The translations under genes and the position numbers were made by a program. 64,000 nt of DNA, from the NCBI GenBank assembly GCA_030063045.1, contig JAQSEB010000037.1:620001-684000 (forward strand), written 5' to 3'. This document shows positions 1-15,200 of this stretch, in pieces. Position 1 is the first letter of the stretch. Each line of letters starts with the position of its first letter. The stretch comes from Pratylenchus scribneri. Its lineage: Eukaryota; Nematoda; Chromadorea; Rhabditida; Pratylenchidae. The notes beneath the pieces are model-generated. The model saw only the letters and a program-made list of their open reading frames with translations, did no database searches and was not told the DNA's origin.

Positions 1-3000
1 AAACCATGACAAATTATATACCATTCGATACGTCTTGATGAGATCTACAAAATGTTATAAGGTTAGTAGGGAGTAGGGACTAAAACTGGTTCCTGATTTC
101 TTATAACCATTGTGGAAGTGCCCAAATTTGTATTATTGTGGAAATGACATAGCACCTAAAAAATGCTGGGAACAATCCAGCACAATGGGAAATTGTTGAA
201 AAAATTTGATGAATTAATGGAAAAATGGAAGAAAGTTGCTTCAAGCAAATCGCAAGAAAAAATAATGAGCAAATCGGCAATGAGAATTTTCTGGAAAATT
301 TTGATGAATACAGAATAAAATAAAAGGATAATGGAAGAAATTTGCTTCAGGAAAATCAAAAGAAAAATTTAAAAAAGGCGAAATATTGATATATTTAAAT
401 TTGTTATTTTTTTGAAATTTTTTAAAAAAATATTCTTTTCCCTTATTTTAATTATTTTAATATTTCTACTAAATTTCTTTAAATTCTAAAATTTTCTTAC
501 CTTAAAATCAAAGCATAATCTACCTTATTTTTTCCCTGGAGAACTTTTTAGGTTTGGGTTAAGATTAGTATGATAGGGCCGGTGTAGGTACTAGGGATAG
601 GATTAGGGTAGGGCTAGGGTTAGGGGCTAGGCCATAAATTTGTTAAGTTATGGCCATTTTTATGGAAATCAGTTTTTTGCCCATAACTCAATGGCCAATG
701 GGCCAATTTCAATGATCTAAAGGGAATTTAATAACTTTTTTTGTGGGCTATCGAATGGTATATTATAATCTTTCACATACAAAAATTTGGCCAAGTTATG
801 GCTTTCGCGAAATTAGATGCAGAATATCCCCAAATTAGATATGCAAGAAAAAACCGCACGTTTTAAAATACAAATTCTTTTGCATTTTTTTTATTTTCAT
901 TTCATTTTATTCATTTAATAAATAATATTTTATTTTTAATCATCCAATTTTTCCATCCACAGCACTTTCATTTCTGTCCAGCTCATTCATTCCCCCTTAT
1001 TAATCGGAGAAATTGTGTTTGGTTTGGTTTGTTTTTCCATTGGCTTCATCGCCATTCACCTCCATTCTCCCCTTTTCCTTCCATTTTCTCGACATTTTGC
1101 CCCCCACACATTTTGAGCCAAATGAGCCATAATTCCCAGTCAATCCATCCAGCCACCGATTCAATCATCCACCTCCACCCTCATTTTCTCTCCTTTTTTG
1201 CTTCAATATTTCTTCAATTTTCTCAATCAACTGCTGCTCTAAATATAAAGTGAATGAATCAAAGTAGGAATGGAAATTGCGGCCATGAAAGTGTATGTTT
1301 GGCTTGAATGAATTTGCCAGCAACTGAAAGTCTTAATTCTGGCCAAATCATCTCGTCAATCAATACCAATGTTTGGGGCTTAAGGCAACATAACAAATGC
1401 TTTATTGAACCGATTTGGGGGAGGAATTAATCCTTCTCCACTCTCTGAAAATCCCCCTATCTTTTTCCCGATCGGATCAACCCACCGCCCCCACTCTCCC
1501 TTTCCATCTTTTCCGCCATTTTTCTCCATTCTTTTCCCATTCTTTCCCTTAGGGCAATTTTCTTGGCAAATTCCATCCCTTCTCCCCTTCCCGGGATTAT
1601 ATCCCCCTCATTTGAGTGAATGACGGGATCCAAGTGAGAGGGATTTGGAGGGAATTAGCAAAGCCGCAAAACATCCTCTCTCCTATTCAATTCAATTCAA
1701 CCCCCCCCCCCCCCTATTAGTAGGACAGTTGGTCCAATCTTTTGGATAGATTTCCAATTTAACTTTGGGAAAAAAGCAGCTTACAAAGACGGATTTGTGC
1801 CCATCCGCCAAACAATTGCTTCATGAATGAAATGAAGGATAAAGTTAGGGGGCTGAATGGGCCTGAATGCCAACACAGATTGAGCCATGGAAAGAATTTT
1901 TCTCGATTAGCGGCCAAATGGCTCTTCAATCCATTCTCAATATCCCCTCCTCCCTCCCGCTTCATTCTTTCCATCATTATCCCCTCCCAACCTTTTTACG
2001 GATTTACTTAGGTATATTTGACGCAGCTGTCATTGAGAACAAATCCCTCAATACTTTTCAATGGAGCTAAAAGCCCTTTTTCTTCATTTTCGTTGTCTTC
2101 TTTGGGATACAGAAAAACGAGATACCTTAAGGCAAAAATAATACGAACAAATCGCTCCAGATGAGGCCTAATATTTTCTCTTTCTTTGCTTCTCTTCTCC
2201 CTAATTTTCCCTCATTCTCTCTCTTGATTGAAGCCGATCATTTTCCCGTAGAAATCCCGACTTCCTTCCCAAATCCCAATCGGAAGCATATGTCCCTTGG
2301 GCTATTTCATTTGCTTTCCAGCGGTTGCCAGAAGGCTTTAAAAGCTGGGAGCGGCTGACGTTGAAGGCCATGGAATTCCTTCTCCTATTTTGCCTCTGGC
2401 CAAACAAAATTGAGCCCAACTTTGATTTCTGTCTTCCCTCATCAATCCATCGATATTGCCTCCAATCACCAAATGCTGCATTGGCCAATTCAAAGCAAAA
2501 GCTTTGGCTTCTCAATGTTTCTTGCCCAAATGAGCATATGGCCTTTCCGCCTCCGTCCAATCTCAAATCCTTCCCACCAAATCTGTCTTAAGGCCTAAAA
2601 TCCAACACAATAATATCATTCTCCCTGAGGGCTTTTTTGAACGTTTTGAGGCGAACTAAAAAATTGTTCTCCTTACATTTTAGTAGGCCGTCCCCTTTCG
2701 GTTTCCCTCTCCTCGCCATTTTCCCGACATTTGCCATTCCCCTCAATCCATCCACATTCACATTTTTTTCCAAGTTTTTCCCAAATCATTTTGCCTTACT
2801 AAAAATCCGCCCCCGCATCATCGGAAGAAAAGGAGGGGAAAATTAGTGGAAAATGGCAAACCAATTGGGCCAGGGTGTTCCTTCTCTTTCACTTAAACTG
2901 CTTTCCATCAAGGCTAAATTAATTTCACAGATAATTGTCAGAACTTTTCTATTTACAAAAATAAGTAATTATAATTATTATTAATTAGTTAATTAGTTAA

Positions 3001-3280
3001 TTATTTGGCACTTGTTAATAAAGCACATTTAAATCAATAGGCCCATTTTTTTTGAATGACTTTTAATTAAATCCAATTAGCATTATTAAGCCAATCTCTG
3101 CCTTTTCTCTACACCTTTCTCTATTATTATTGCCATGCCTAAAAATTCAACAATTCTTTTACAAATAATTATATCCATTTTATCCATTCATTAATTAATT
3201 CAACATTTTTCAAGGACACAGCGTTTCCCTTCCAAATTTTCTAATTTTCTGCTGATAAATTCCAACAAAAAACAACAAAA
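1..3280. other. Gene-poor 5' flank of the tropomyosin gene
   Basis: No coding region could be supported here; the ORFs present are short, low-complexity and lack recognisable domains. Positions 1-110 hold one end of the dispersed palindromic repeat family described below. Around 560-640 there is a run of TAGGG-like units beside a palindromic stretch about 'gttatggcc', seen again near 34050, 39640 and 51830. From about 1000 to 2800 the plus strand is pyrimidine-rich, with a C run at 1701-1714. The promoter of the long tropomyosin isoforms presumably lies in the last kilobase, but no TATA box or other defined site was identified. Confidence 0.5.
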
Positions 3281-6200
3281 ATGGACGCCATCAAGAAGAA
3301 AATGCAGGCGATGAAGATCGAGAAGGTCCGCCAAAAAATGATAATTATTAATTAATTAATTTTTAAGGACAATGCCATCGACCGGGCCGATGCCGCAGAG
3401 GAGAAATGCCGTCAAACGCAGGAACGCTTGGAACGTGTTGAGGAGGAATTGCGCGACACCCAGAAGAAATTGATGGTAAAATTATTGGAATTTTTATTAT
3501 AAAATTAAAATTAGGTAAATTTTTTTACAAATTTTGATCAAATTCCATTCATTTGATTTTTGGGAAAAATTAATGAATATTTTGGGCTATTTCCCTTTAT
3601 TTTGCTTAAATTTTGCAAACTATTTTTAGTTTGAATTTGAATTGAAGTTTAATACTTTAATTCATATTGACTGAGGGCTGACCTATTTTTACAATAATTA
3701 AAAATATTTTTTTTGCGATTTTAAAATGTTTTTGTTTTGAGTTAAATGAAAAAAATTTACATTTCTTTCTCAAAAATCAAGATTCAAAAATTGATACGTG
3801 AAAAATTTTACAAATAAATTTATTTATATTTTTTCCACAGGCTGTCGAGAACGAATTGGACAAGGCCCAAGAAGATTTGTCCTCGGCCAACACATTGTTG
3901 GAGGAGAAGGAGAAGAAAGTGCAAGAGGTCGGTTTATTGCGGGGTTTTATCCATTTTTGTGGGGTTATTCTCAGCACAATTCTAATTTTCTTTATTATTT
4001 GGATGAATATTGATGAATTCGAGGAATGCAATTGTTTTATAAAATTTTGAAAATGTGTTTTTTGATTTTTGCATGAAATTCTGATATATTTTTAGCTAAT
4101 TTTTTAAACATTCTTAAATATCAATGCAATAAAAACATACAATTTTCTGAATATTAGCTTAAAAAATTGCAAATTTTTTTGACAAATTTTCTATTAAAAT
4201 AATTTTTATTTATAAAAGCTTCTGAAATGTGCTAATGGCATTGCCATAAAAATTTTATCTGAATATTTATTTTAGCTTAAAAAATTGAATTTTTGATAAA
4301 TTTTCTAACAAAAAAAATTTAAAAATTTTCTATAAATTATAAAAGCATCTAAAATGACCCTTAATTATGAAAGCCAAAGCCCATTTCCCTGCCTTAATCC
4401 TCCAAATTAGGGAAAACGAAAAAGCCACCATCAAAGCCACATGCGCACAAAAGCCAGCACGCGCACATCTTCGCATTTGATTAAATGAGCAAGCAGCTAG
4501 TGGTGTTGTCGGCGGAATGCAAATGTGATTAATCCTTTTCCCTTTCCTTCCCTTGGAATCTGTCCTACTGCTGCTGCTGATGACGCGTTAAAATGTGGGC
4601 GAACGAACACAGCTGGCTGTCGCTGATGTCGCGCATTCTCATTTAACTAAGATTAGTAGAAGGGGAATGGATCGGAACGGTGAAAAGAACAACACAACGG
4701 TGGTTGGAAAATTAGATAGGAAGAAGCCGCAAAAAAAACAAGTCGGTTGGAGCATCACCGAAGGAAACACGAAGGAAAGGGAAAATTTGTCCGCGCAACC
4801 CCCAATCCACTCCAAAAATCCCATTTTCGATGTTTTCCCACACACACACACACACACATCCAAATTGCGGTTTTTCCACTTGCGCTTTCGCTGTTTTAGG
4901 CCGGCTGGCAGCAAGAAGACGGCTGGCAATAGGCAAAAATCCCATCAACGCGATTGGGGGATCAATGCCTACCAACTCGTGCATGGTTCTTCCCTCTAAT
5001 TTAGGATGGCGCACCATTTTCCGCATTCCTTTCTTTCTCACAGTGTTCTTTCTAATTGAACATTTTAGCTCACATAAATTTACCATAAATTTCTCAGTTA
5101 ATTTTGCAATCACCAATTTAGCAAAAATGCCATCAATTAGGAACGAACGCTTTTTCTCTTTTTAATGTTCGGCTAATATACAATTATTTTGGATTAAATA
5201 GCATTTTCTCTCTATAATTGTTTATTTTCCCAAATCCCAATCCATCCATCTTTCTCCATATAATTTACATTTTTTGCTACAAAAATTCAACCCAACTGTC
5301 TTTTTTTCCTTCAAATTTAACCTTTCACTATGTAAATTTTTAGCATTCCCGGAATTATTTTTATATTTTAAATCGGGCAGCTTCCTTTTAAAAATCTTTA
5401 TTAAATTATTATTCCAATTCCAAATAAATATAAAATTTCTAGCATTTGAAATTCATTTGAATTAATTCATTATTTTATTTATTTTTGGGATTTATGATGA
5501 GAATTGAAGACGTCTATTTGCTTTTAAAAGAATAGAATGCATCATATTCCCTTTTTCGATTTTTTTTTATCATTTTATCATCGAAATTTTTGGATATTTT
5601 TAGAATATTCCCCAATTTAAATTCCTTCAGAAAAATCTGAAATTTTTTTTTACAATTTCAAATGATTTTTTAAAATTTTAATTAAAATATAATTTCATCC
5701 AATGGAATGCTCTTATTAGGAATTAATTTATTCAGCTACCCCTTTTCCTTTCTCTGCAAAATTTGCATGCCAATCCGCGCGTCAAAATTCATCGAATTTT
5801 ATCCAACTTGAACATCATCGCATTTTGCATCCTTCCTTTCCCCTTCCCTTCTTCCCGTTGAATTTTGTACCTTCTAAATTTTGTTTATCCGATTTGGAAG
5901 AATGTAAAAAGGGGGTTTAAATTGTTTAAAAAGGGAGATCGCCTCGAATTGATAAAAGAACATTTCCTCTGGGTTTCGATTTTAGAAGGCATTACCAAAT
6001 GTTCGCAAAACGAAATATTTATACATTTTTAACAGAATTTTTACAAAAATTTTAAAAAATTTTATAAAAATTTCTCAAAATTTAATAAAAATTTTTCAAA
6101 ATTTTAACAAAAAAATTTTCATCTTTTTTCAATTAAAAATTGATGATTTTTTAATTAATAAAAAATTTTTACGAATTAAAAATCAAGACAAATTTTTTTT

Positions 6201-9200
6201 TAAAATTTTTCTGAACATTAATTTTATTCTTTCTGACTATGGGATAAAATTCAAAATCTTTCTTATCGCCCGACTCAAAATAAGGAGTTAGAATGGATGA
6301 GGATTTGTTCTCATAGTCAATCCTTCGACCTTCCACCCAAACTCCTCAATTCGCGCAGCACAAGCAAAACACAACAATATTAAAAATAATATTCCTCCCT
6401 TCCCTCATATTATTTAGGAGGGAATTGCCTCTCTAGGATTTTGGGATTGTGGATCTTGGATTGGTGTTGTTGGGCCCTCATTCAAAAGGAACAAAATGTG
6501 GCCCAAGGTCACGAAGTTCGCGCACATCTTCACCCCTTCCTATAGCGATATTCCCTCACAAAGTTGTCCTAAATAAATTAGCTGAGCCGGACTCTTGGAT
6601 TATTCCCTTCTTTGGGTGTTTATTCAGTTTTGGTTCATCCTTTTACAAAAAAAATCGTGATTTAAATATTCTATTCGAATTTCATTGTTTTTATTACCTA
6701 AACTGAGACCAAAAAGCATCAAAATTTTTATAAATATTTTAAATAATGAATTTTTTAATATATATTTATAAAAAATTTTATAAAATTAATATTCAATATT
6801 TTTGATCATCAAAAATGAATTCTCAATTCTCCCCACTTTTTATTATTCTCTTATTATTCTCCGGTTTTTATACAAATCCCCTAGTAAAAAGGAGAAAAAA
6901 TCTTATCTGTTGTCCATTCAATTATTGATGGGAAATTATTTTGAACATTATTTTTTATTTATTATATTATTTTTTTGAATTATTTAAATAAATTAATTCA
7001 AAAGCAAAAATATAGACAAACTTAGAATTTTAATTCTCAGTGTTCTGAATGAACATTAATTTTTTAAAAAAAATCAAGCAAATTTGCCAATCAAGCATCC
7101 ATTTTCCCAGTCCAAAAAATTAATTTTCGGTCACACTTTCTGAATTACTGAGACGGAAAATATGGGTGGTTGGTTCCCAAATTAGCAAATGCGTAAAAAA
7201 TTGCCTCATTTGCCCCCAGCCTCCTTTCCCCATTTCCTCTCCAATTCGATTCAATTGCTCTTCTCTGGCAATAATTTCCCCCTCCATAAAATCAAAGGTG
7301 CAACCCAGCAGTCAATTGTCCTCCAAGGTTTAAGCCCAGCATTTCCACAGCAACTTCCTTCCATTCCTTTTATTCTCTCCTTTTAATACTTTGTTAATGA
7401 GGAAATGGGGGTTTGGCCCTCTTCACCAAAAAGTGGCCTGAAAAAGCTCTTTTCAGTTCAGTCAGAGGAAAAGGCAGATTCACTTTGTAGCTAAAAACAT
7501 TCTGAAAAATAAAAATAAAATTTTTTAATTTATAATTTATAAAATTTTTCGACTGCTTTTTATATCAATTTTTCTCAAAAAAAAATGCTTAGAAAATTTT
7601 ATAATTTTTAAATATTTTCTTACCAAAAAATGCCTAAAAATTTTTCGTTCATTCCAAAAAATTATTTCATTTCGGTTTTATATTTCCCCCAAATTTCCTC
7701 CCCATTTAGTCAGCTGCATTTCCCCAATAAATGCGCCACATTTCCATCTTTAACATTCATTCGTTTCCCCTCTAAAAAATTGTCCATTCATCGGTGCCCC
7801 AGCAGAAACATTTCCATATTTGGCCTTTATTTTCTGCCATTTTTCTTTGCCCTAAACAATTTTATTATTCACCTTCAGGCTTTAGCCGTATGTCCTAAAA
7901 ATGATCGTTCAATCACACCAAAATATTTTATTTTTCAATTTTGTAATTTATCTTTTTCCAATAGTATTTTTAAAATTTTATTCATTTTTCTAAAATTTTA
8001 TTTTAATTTTCAATAAAATTTCTTTTTTTATCAGTTTCTACTTGATTTTATAATGAAATATAAACTAATTTTTACTATAATAAATTTAAAAAATTTATTA
8101 GAATTTTCCGCTACTTCCGTAAAAATACTATTAAAATGCATTCCCCAAATTCTTTATGGCCCTATAGAAAAAGCATCGGAAAATTTTCACAGCAGTAGCA
8201 TAGCAGCTGTGCCCGCATTTGCCAATTTTTGTTATTGTCGACTGCAAATTTGCGCCACTAGATTATATATATTGACTAGACCTCATTCATTGTAGCTCCT
8301 TGGCCAAAATAGCCAAAACAGCGGCGCAGTCAATTATAGGGCCAAAACAACAGGGGAGAGAGATGCAAATATTTGGCCAGCAGCAGTGTGTCCATTCATT
8401 CATTCCGTCTTCACCTAAATTGACCGGTCCATTCTCCTCTTTAGTCCTTACTCATTCATTTTGGCCATAATTTTAGTCCACATCAAGCTTATTATAAAAA
8501 TGACCAAAATAAACCATTCCCAAAGGTTCATTTTTAAATAAAAATTATTTAATAATTAATAGAGTACTTCGATTAATTCCCAAATATTTATCCATATTTC
8601 TGGGCTAAACAATTGAAATTAAAAATGAAATACATGCTGAGAAAATTCCTTTAAAATCGCCAAAAATTAACTTATAATGAAATTGCTATTTTGCACATTT
8701 AAAATCAAAAGTCACAATTCCAAAATAAATTATGTGCATAAAATAAATAAAATATTAATCTATAAACAAAATAAGCAGAATCGGAAACAGCTAGCTGCTG
8801 GGCCAATTCCCTCCTAACTCTTTGCTCTTGATCGACATTAATTTGTTGACTACTGGGAACCAGTGTTGTCCAAATGTTAAATTTCTCGTCATTCGTCTCG
8901 TCATTCGTCTTGGCCTTTTTTACCCCTCGTCATTCGTCTCGTCTCTCGTCTTGGCCTTTTTTACCCCTCGTCATTCGTCTCGTCTCTCGTCTTGGCTTTT
9001 TTTAACCCTCGTCATTCGTCTCGTCATTTTGTTCATTTTTTCGTCATTCGTCTCGTCCTCGTCTTGGCATTTTTCAACCCCTCGTCATTCGTCACGTCTT
9101 TCGTCTTGGCCTTTTTTACCCCTCGTCATTCGTCTCGTCTTTTCGTCTTTTTTTTGAGACGAGACGAGGACGAAGACGAGGACGAGACGAATGACGAGGA

Positions 9201-12200
9201 CGTTTGGACAACACTGCTGGGAACATTGTTTTTATGTAGTGAATATAGAATGCGAAGGAATGCGGGAATATGCATAGGAATATGCGCGCCACGCTTTTCC
9301 GCGAAAATATTCCTCCCCCCTTTACCGAATTCTTTTGTGGCCAAAGGAGGGGGCAAACAAACAAACCCATCTCCATCCTCCAAGTCTTCAACCTATAGCC
9401 ACCTAACCTGCCTCTTTAGCCTTCCAGCTTTTCCCATCTCGGTTCTCGCAAAGTAAAATTGTTCACATTTCCATTCCTTCATTCCCTCTCTATCCAAAAA
9501 ATGTTTCTCCACTATAAACATGGCCACTTTTCTCCTCCAGGTTGCATATTCGTCACGGATTCATTCTCAACATTATCCTTTAAAAAATTGATTGCTAAAT
9601 CAGATTAAAAAAATGCATTTCTCAAAATCGAATATGTTTTTTTATTTCACCATAAGAATCAAAATTTTGAAGTAAAAGTATTCTGCTCCACATAATTTTT
9701 TTTTAAAAAAATGTGACTCCCAGAATTTTCTTTAAATCAAAAAACTAAATTTCACAAAAATGAATATTTTTTGATTAGAATTGTTGGCCTCTAAATATCA
9801 CCAAAAATAATCCCAAAAAGATATTTCCTGATTTAATATTTGGCCACAAAAATTTATGGAAATATTTGGCCATATAAATAAAAATTTATCGATAAAACAG
9901 CAGAGAATTTTATTAGTTTTTTTTTTCAAAATGAAAAAATGGCCTATTTTTACAGATTAAAATTTATAAATTTTTTTTTGATTCAATAAGTCCAATTACT
10001 AAATTAATTATCCTTTCCTTTTGATCTTTTGAATTCGGAAAATCAAACGTACTTTTGCTCACCCACTTATTTGATCCAACTTTTTCATCCCAACTCAATT
10101 CTTTGATCTTGTTTTCATCGAATTCCTATTCAATTCCTCACCAAAATACTCAATGAATCCATCCAAAAAGCTTAATTTCCACTCTGCTTTTTCTTCACAA
10201 CAAAGAATGGCGCAGCATGTGATCTGGGGGATCTGGATGGAATGGATCTCTTCTGGGCCCATTCTTTGAGGGATCCTTTCCCTATTGGATTTTGTACAAA
10301 GAAAAACCGGGAAATGCGAGTAAAGGCCGGCTTCAACCCAAAAGCTTACCACATCCCCCGCAGTGCGTTCCATCCCAACACAACCAGCCATTCAGCCTTT
10401 CAGCTAACTCATCATACAGAAAATGGAAGGAGATTGACTTTAAGCCTAGCGGATTCCCCCCATTCCCCTCTTGATTTTCCTGGAATTTTCCCTCATTCCT
10501 TTGGATCAACCCAATCCCCCCCCCCCCCCCATCCCCTTCCTTCGCCTCTTCTTGCGCACCTGCCTTTTCCAATAATCATCTTCTTCTTCTTTTAAGCTCA
10601 ACTTTTGAGTTGCACATCAATGCAAAGGGGAATGGAATGGGATTTTGTGGAAAGTTGATCCAATCCAAATCCAACCATTCATCCTTTTCCCGTTTTCCAA
10701 CCTAGCAATCCTTGCCTGAACCTTATCCTCACTATCCAAGGTTCCAAAGGAAGAATAATGAGTAAAAATACACAAGAAAAATTCCCTCATCTCCAAGAAG
10801 TGTCAATTTCATTTGCGTTGGGATTTAGGATGAGTTGGGCCAAAAACACAAAAAGTTTCTTACTGACAATAAATGTTGATCAGAAGGAAAATATAGTGGA
10901 AGCCGATCATTGCTGAAAGCAGCGAATTTTTTAATGAACATTTTAAAAGAAATTTTCCTATTCATAAGAAGTTCATCTGTAAAAATTCTAAAGGAAGTAA
11001 AATAGATTCCAAAAATGTTTAGGAATTCCACAAAAATTCACAAAAGAAAAAAATGCGCAAAAATAAAATAATTGGTCCTTTTTCCTTTGTTTATGGCATT
11101 TGCGTCAATTCTTTCCTCTAAAATAAAAATATTTATTGTGTTAGTTTAAGTCCAAAAAAACATTTTCTTATTCAAAACATTATAAATTCCTTTCCCGATT
11201 TATTATTAGAAATTTTTCAAAATTTTCTTAAAAGTATATTTTGCGCGAAAATAATAAAATTTATTTAAATTTATTAATTTAAGCTTATTTTTGTCCAAAA
11301 AATTAACCCGGTTAATTTCTCACGAAAATAAACCAAAACCACAATAAAAAATGTCTCGAATGGACAAAGGCGGCTCGCAGCAAACATCGCTGCTGGATGT
11401 GCTGAAGAAGAAAATGCGCCAAGCGCGCGAGGAAGCGGAACAGGCAAAGGATGAGGCGGATGAAGTGAAACGACAGTTGGAGGAGGAACGCAAGAAACGG
11501 GAAGATGTATGCGGATGGAAATTTGATTATTTAAAAATAAAATATTTTTAAAAATTTTTTGAAAATTAATTGACAATTTTTAGGATTTAGATTAAGCCGA
11601 ATAATATGTCCAAAAAGGATGAAGCTTATTAATTAATTTATATTTTTAAGAAAAAAACATTTAATAAAATAGAAAATTCCCTAAAAAGTTAACTTATTTT
11701 CATATTTATTGTATTATAGTCATGAAAAGAAGTAAAGGAAATGACTAAAATTATCCATAATTTTTTACTTTAATTCAAAGCCAATTATTAAAATGAAAAT
11801 GAATTAATTTTTTTTTTAAATCTTTATTAAGCATTTTTTTTTCAATTTAATCCTACCAAATTCAAAGCTTCATCAATTTTAGGCGTTGAGGCTTTAATTA
11901 AATTTGAATACTTCCAAAAATCTTCAAAAAATATCAAAAATAAATTCAAAAAGAAATATTAAAAATTCAAAGGCCGAAGCAGAGGTGGCCGCCCTGAATC
12001 GTCGCATCGTTTTGGTGGAGGAAGACTTGGAACGAACCGAGGATCGTCTGAAAATTGCCACCCAAAAATTGGAAGAGGCATCCAAAGCGGCGGATGAGGC
12101 CGAACGGTAACCAAAAAATAAATTTGGCACGCGGCGAAAAATTAAAAAATTTTTTATTATTAAAAAAAATTACAAATTTGAATTGAAAATGTGAATTTGA

Positions 12201-15200
12201 AATTGTTGTGAATGAAAATGTGACTTTCTTAAAATTCCTCCAATTCTCATATTCATTCAAATATTAAGCAAATTCTTCATTTCAAATTCTTCTCACTTTC
12301 ATTTCCCTTCTTTCCTTCAATAATTTAATTTTCTTACAATTTTTGGGTTTTAGGCCGAAGCCGAGGTTGCCTCCCTGAACCGCCGAATGGTTTTGTTGGA
12401 GGAGGAATTGGACAAATTGGAGGAACGTTGCAAAGTTGCCACCGAGAAGATGGAGGAGGCCACCGCCAACTGCGACGAATCCGAGCGGTACGCTCCCCAT
12501 CATATTCCATCATTCCTTCCTTTGGGCAATATTCTCCCTCTTTTACCATTCATACCGTACCCACCATACCATATTCATTTTCTTCTTTTTATTTTTGACA
12601 TATCAACAATATTAGGAACCCTTATACGGGAATTTACAATTAAAACTGAAATAATTACTGCTAATCGAAGGCTTCTTCATTTTTCAGGACATTAGAAATT
12701 ATAAAATTTCAGAAAGGATTACCAACCGAAAGCCCATTACCTTATTTCCAATTTATTAAAATATTTAACAAAAAATGATTTTAGCTTATATCCAAAATTG
12801 TTCATTTCTAATTTTATTCATAAATCTACTCGCTTTTTATTACTTTATAAATCTTCTTCTTATCTCTGCGACTATCTCCTAATTACTCAGATCTTATTTT
12901 ACTATTTATATGTTAACTTTGTCTTAAATGTGATTGAACAATTTTACGTGTTTGAATTTGAATACGAATATTTTGTGCCATTTTCAATTTGCTAACATTT
13001 CTATATGCTTATTTCTATCTATGCTTTATTTGATAAATGTCTAAATTATTGAATAAAAATTGCATTAAATTAATAAAATATAATTAAAAAGCTTTGCTTT
13101 TCTGCCAATTTAATCGTAAATTATGGCGCGCTTTATTTATTCGTTGAATGCCAATTTAGTGCCCGAAAATCGATGGAAACCCGTTCGCAGGCCGACGAGG
13201 AACGTGCCAACATCCTTGAAGTTCAAGTTGAGGAGGCAAAAGTGATTGCGGAAGATGCCGATCGAAAATATGAGGAGGCATGTTTTTTTTGTCTTTTGCT
13301 TTTTTTGCTATTAATATTTTATAGTAAAAAGTAAAAAAAGATGTCTTTATAGATATTATTTTCAAAAGTAAGCATTTTCAAAAAATAAAAAATTTTCAAA
13401 AATTTAAAATTTTTAAAATTTTCAAAAAAATATAAAATTTTCAAAATATAAAATTTTAAAAAATAAAATTTTTAATTTAAAATTATTTTTTTTTTTATTT
13501 GTGCATAATTTTTTAAAATTAATTATGAATTAATGTTGAACATCCATTACTGCTTTTTGCACTTTTTTAAAGCTTACCTCTGCCCCTTTGTTTTCTTTAT
13601 ATTTTTTTTGTATTTTTTGCATTTTCTAACTTAATTTTACCCAATAATGTGTGATTGTGTGAAAATGACAAAATCCAATAAAAATATAACTATCGCATGC
13701 GTGAAATAATCGTAAAATAATAAATAAATAAAAATAATTTAATTAATTTAAATTAAAATAAAAAAATACTAATTTGAATGTTATTCTAATCAACCCACAA
13801 AAAAAGAACTAATAAAAATTGCAGTGAACGTAAAGCGATTCAGCAGCGGGCGAATGTGGACGATGACAGGTGCGCAGATTTGGAGGCAAAATTGCGCGAA
13901 GCACAATCCTTGCTGCATGAGACGGAAGCCAGGGCAGATGAGGTGTGAATGTATACGGAAATTTATTCATTTGAGGGGTCAACAAGCCCAAAAAAATAAA
14001 AGCTGCGCTTTTTGCTTTTCATGCGAGCCGCCATCGTTAGTGAGAAGTGGATCCGTGCCTGTTGCTTTTTTTTGCGCTAATTTCGCTCTAAAAATCTTCG
14101 GTTTGTGTTGTATTTGCACAGTTATAAAACCATTAAATTGTTGAATATTAATTCAAATTGTTTTTTTTCCATTTAATGTCATTTATTTGCTTTAATTGCT
14201 CCAATTACTTTAATCAGCTTGGAATTTCTAACAATTTTTTGTGATTTTAACATTTAATTTATTCAATTATTTTTGTTCAAATTATCAAAAGTCCATCTTT
14301 TCTTAATTATTTACGTTTTCCATTCAATTTTTTTGGTTCAAGAGTCAAGACTATTTATTTTCTAATGTTTCGATTTTTTGGACACTCTAGAATTAAATGA
14401 AATGAATAATCAAAATTTATATACCGTAAATATTCTTTTAATTCCCCACGCTTTTTGAGTTGAAATTCCCCTTAGAAAATTAAAAGATTATTTACGGTAC
14501 CTCGGATGTCGGATTAGAAAAATAGAATATAATAAACATTTTTGATTAAGTATTCAATTCCACAATAATCAAAAATTATTTCCGAAAATTTGATGGTATA
14601 TTCTCACCAATTTCATTCATCTTTCCATGTATTTCATATCATCTATAATCTAATCCTCCCCTCACTTTAATTCCCCGCACACTTGGCCCCAAATTACCCA
14701 TCACAAAATATTACAATGTTTTGGTTTGCAGCCAACGCAAAGTGATGGAGCAACGCTCGTTGCAAGATGAGGAGCGCGCCAACGCCATTGAGGAGCAGTT
14801 GAAGGAGGCACAGAGCTTGGCAGAGGAGGCCGATCGCAAATACGATGAGGTTGAAATGAGAAGAGGATGAAGAGTGGATTGGATGAATATTGAAGAGAGG
14901 ACTGGCATTGCACAATTTACTTTGCTTTGTGGCCTAGGGGATTTGCTTATTAGCTTAACAAAAATTATTGCGCTGCTTTTTTGCTTTGTTTTGTTGAGTG
15001 CAAAACTAACAAAAACAATGATGAAGTGCAGTCTAAAAGGACCAATGGATTATAATTTGCACAATAGAGCTCAAGGCACAAAAGGACCAATGGGATAATA
15101 ATCTGCTTTGACCACATTCCCTCATTTTACCCTACTCATTTTCCTATTGGCTTTATGCACCATAAAATATATGAAGGAAAATGGGACAATAAAGAATCCA

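Noticed and set aside
560..640. TTAGGG-like run as a telomere remnant
   Set aside because: The units are irregular, nematode telomeres are normally TTAGGC, and the same GGG-rich middle recurs within the 'acttggcc' TIR repeats, so it belongs to a dispersed element.
2201..2598. ORF of 121 codons on the minus strand and companions
   Set aside because: No recognisable motif, no flanking exons, and the pyrimidine-rich plus strand explains the long open frame.
4595..5165. Overlapping ORFs of 134, 134 and 111 codons on both strands
   Set aside because: They overlap one another in different frames around a CA microsatellite, show no domain, and lie in a tropomyosin intron; probably chance.
8822..9456. 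ORFs reading Ser/Arg-rich or Asp/Glu-rich repeats
   Set aside because: They are translations of the GACGA satellite inside the hAT element.
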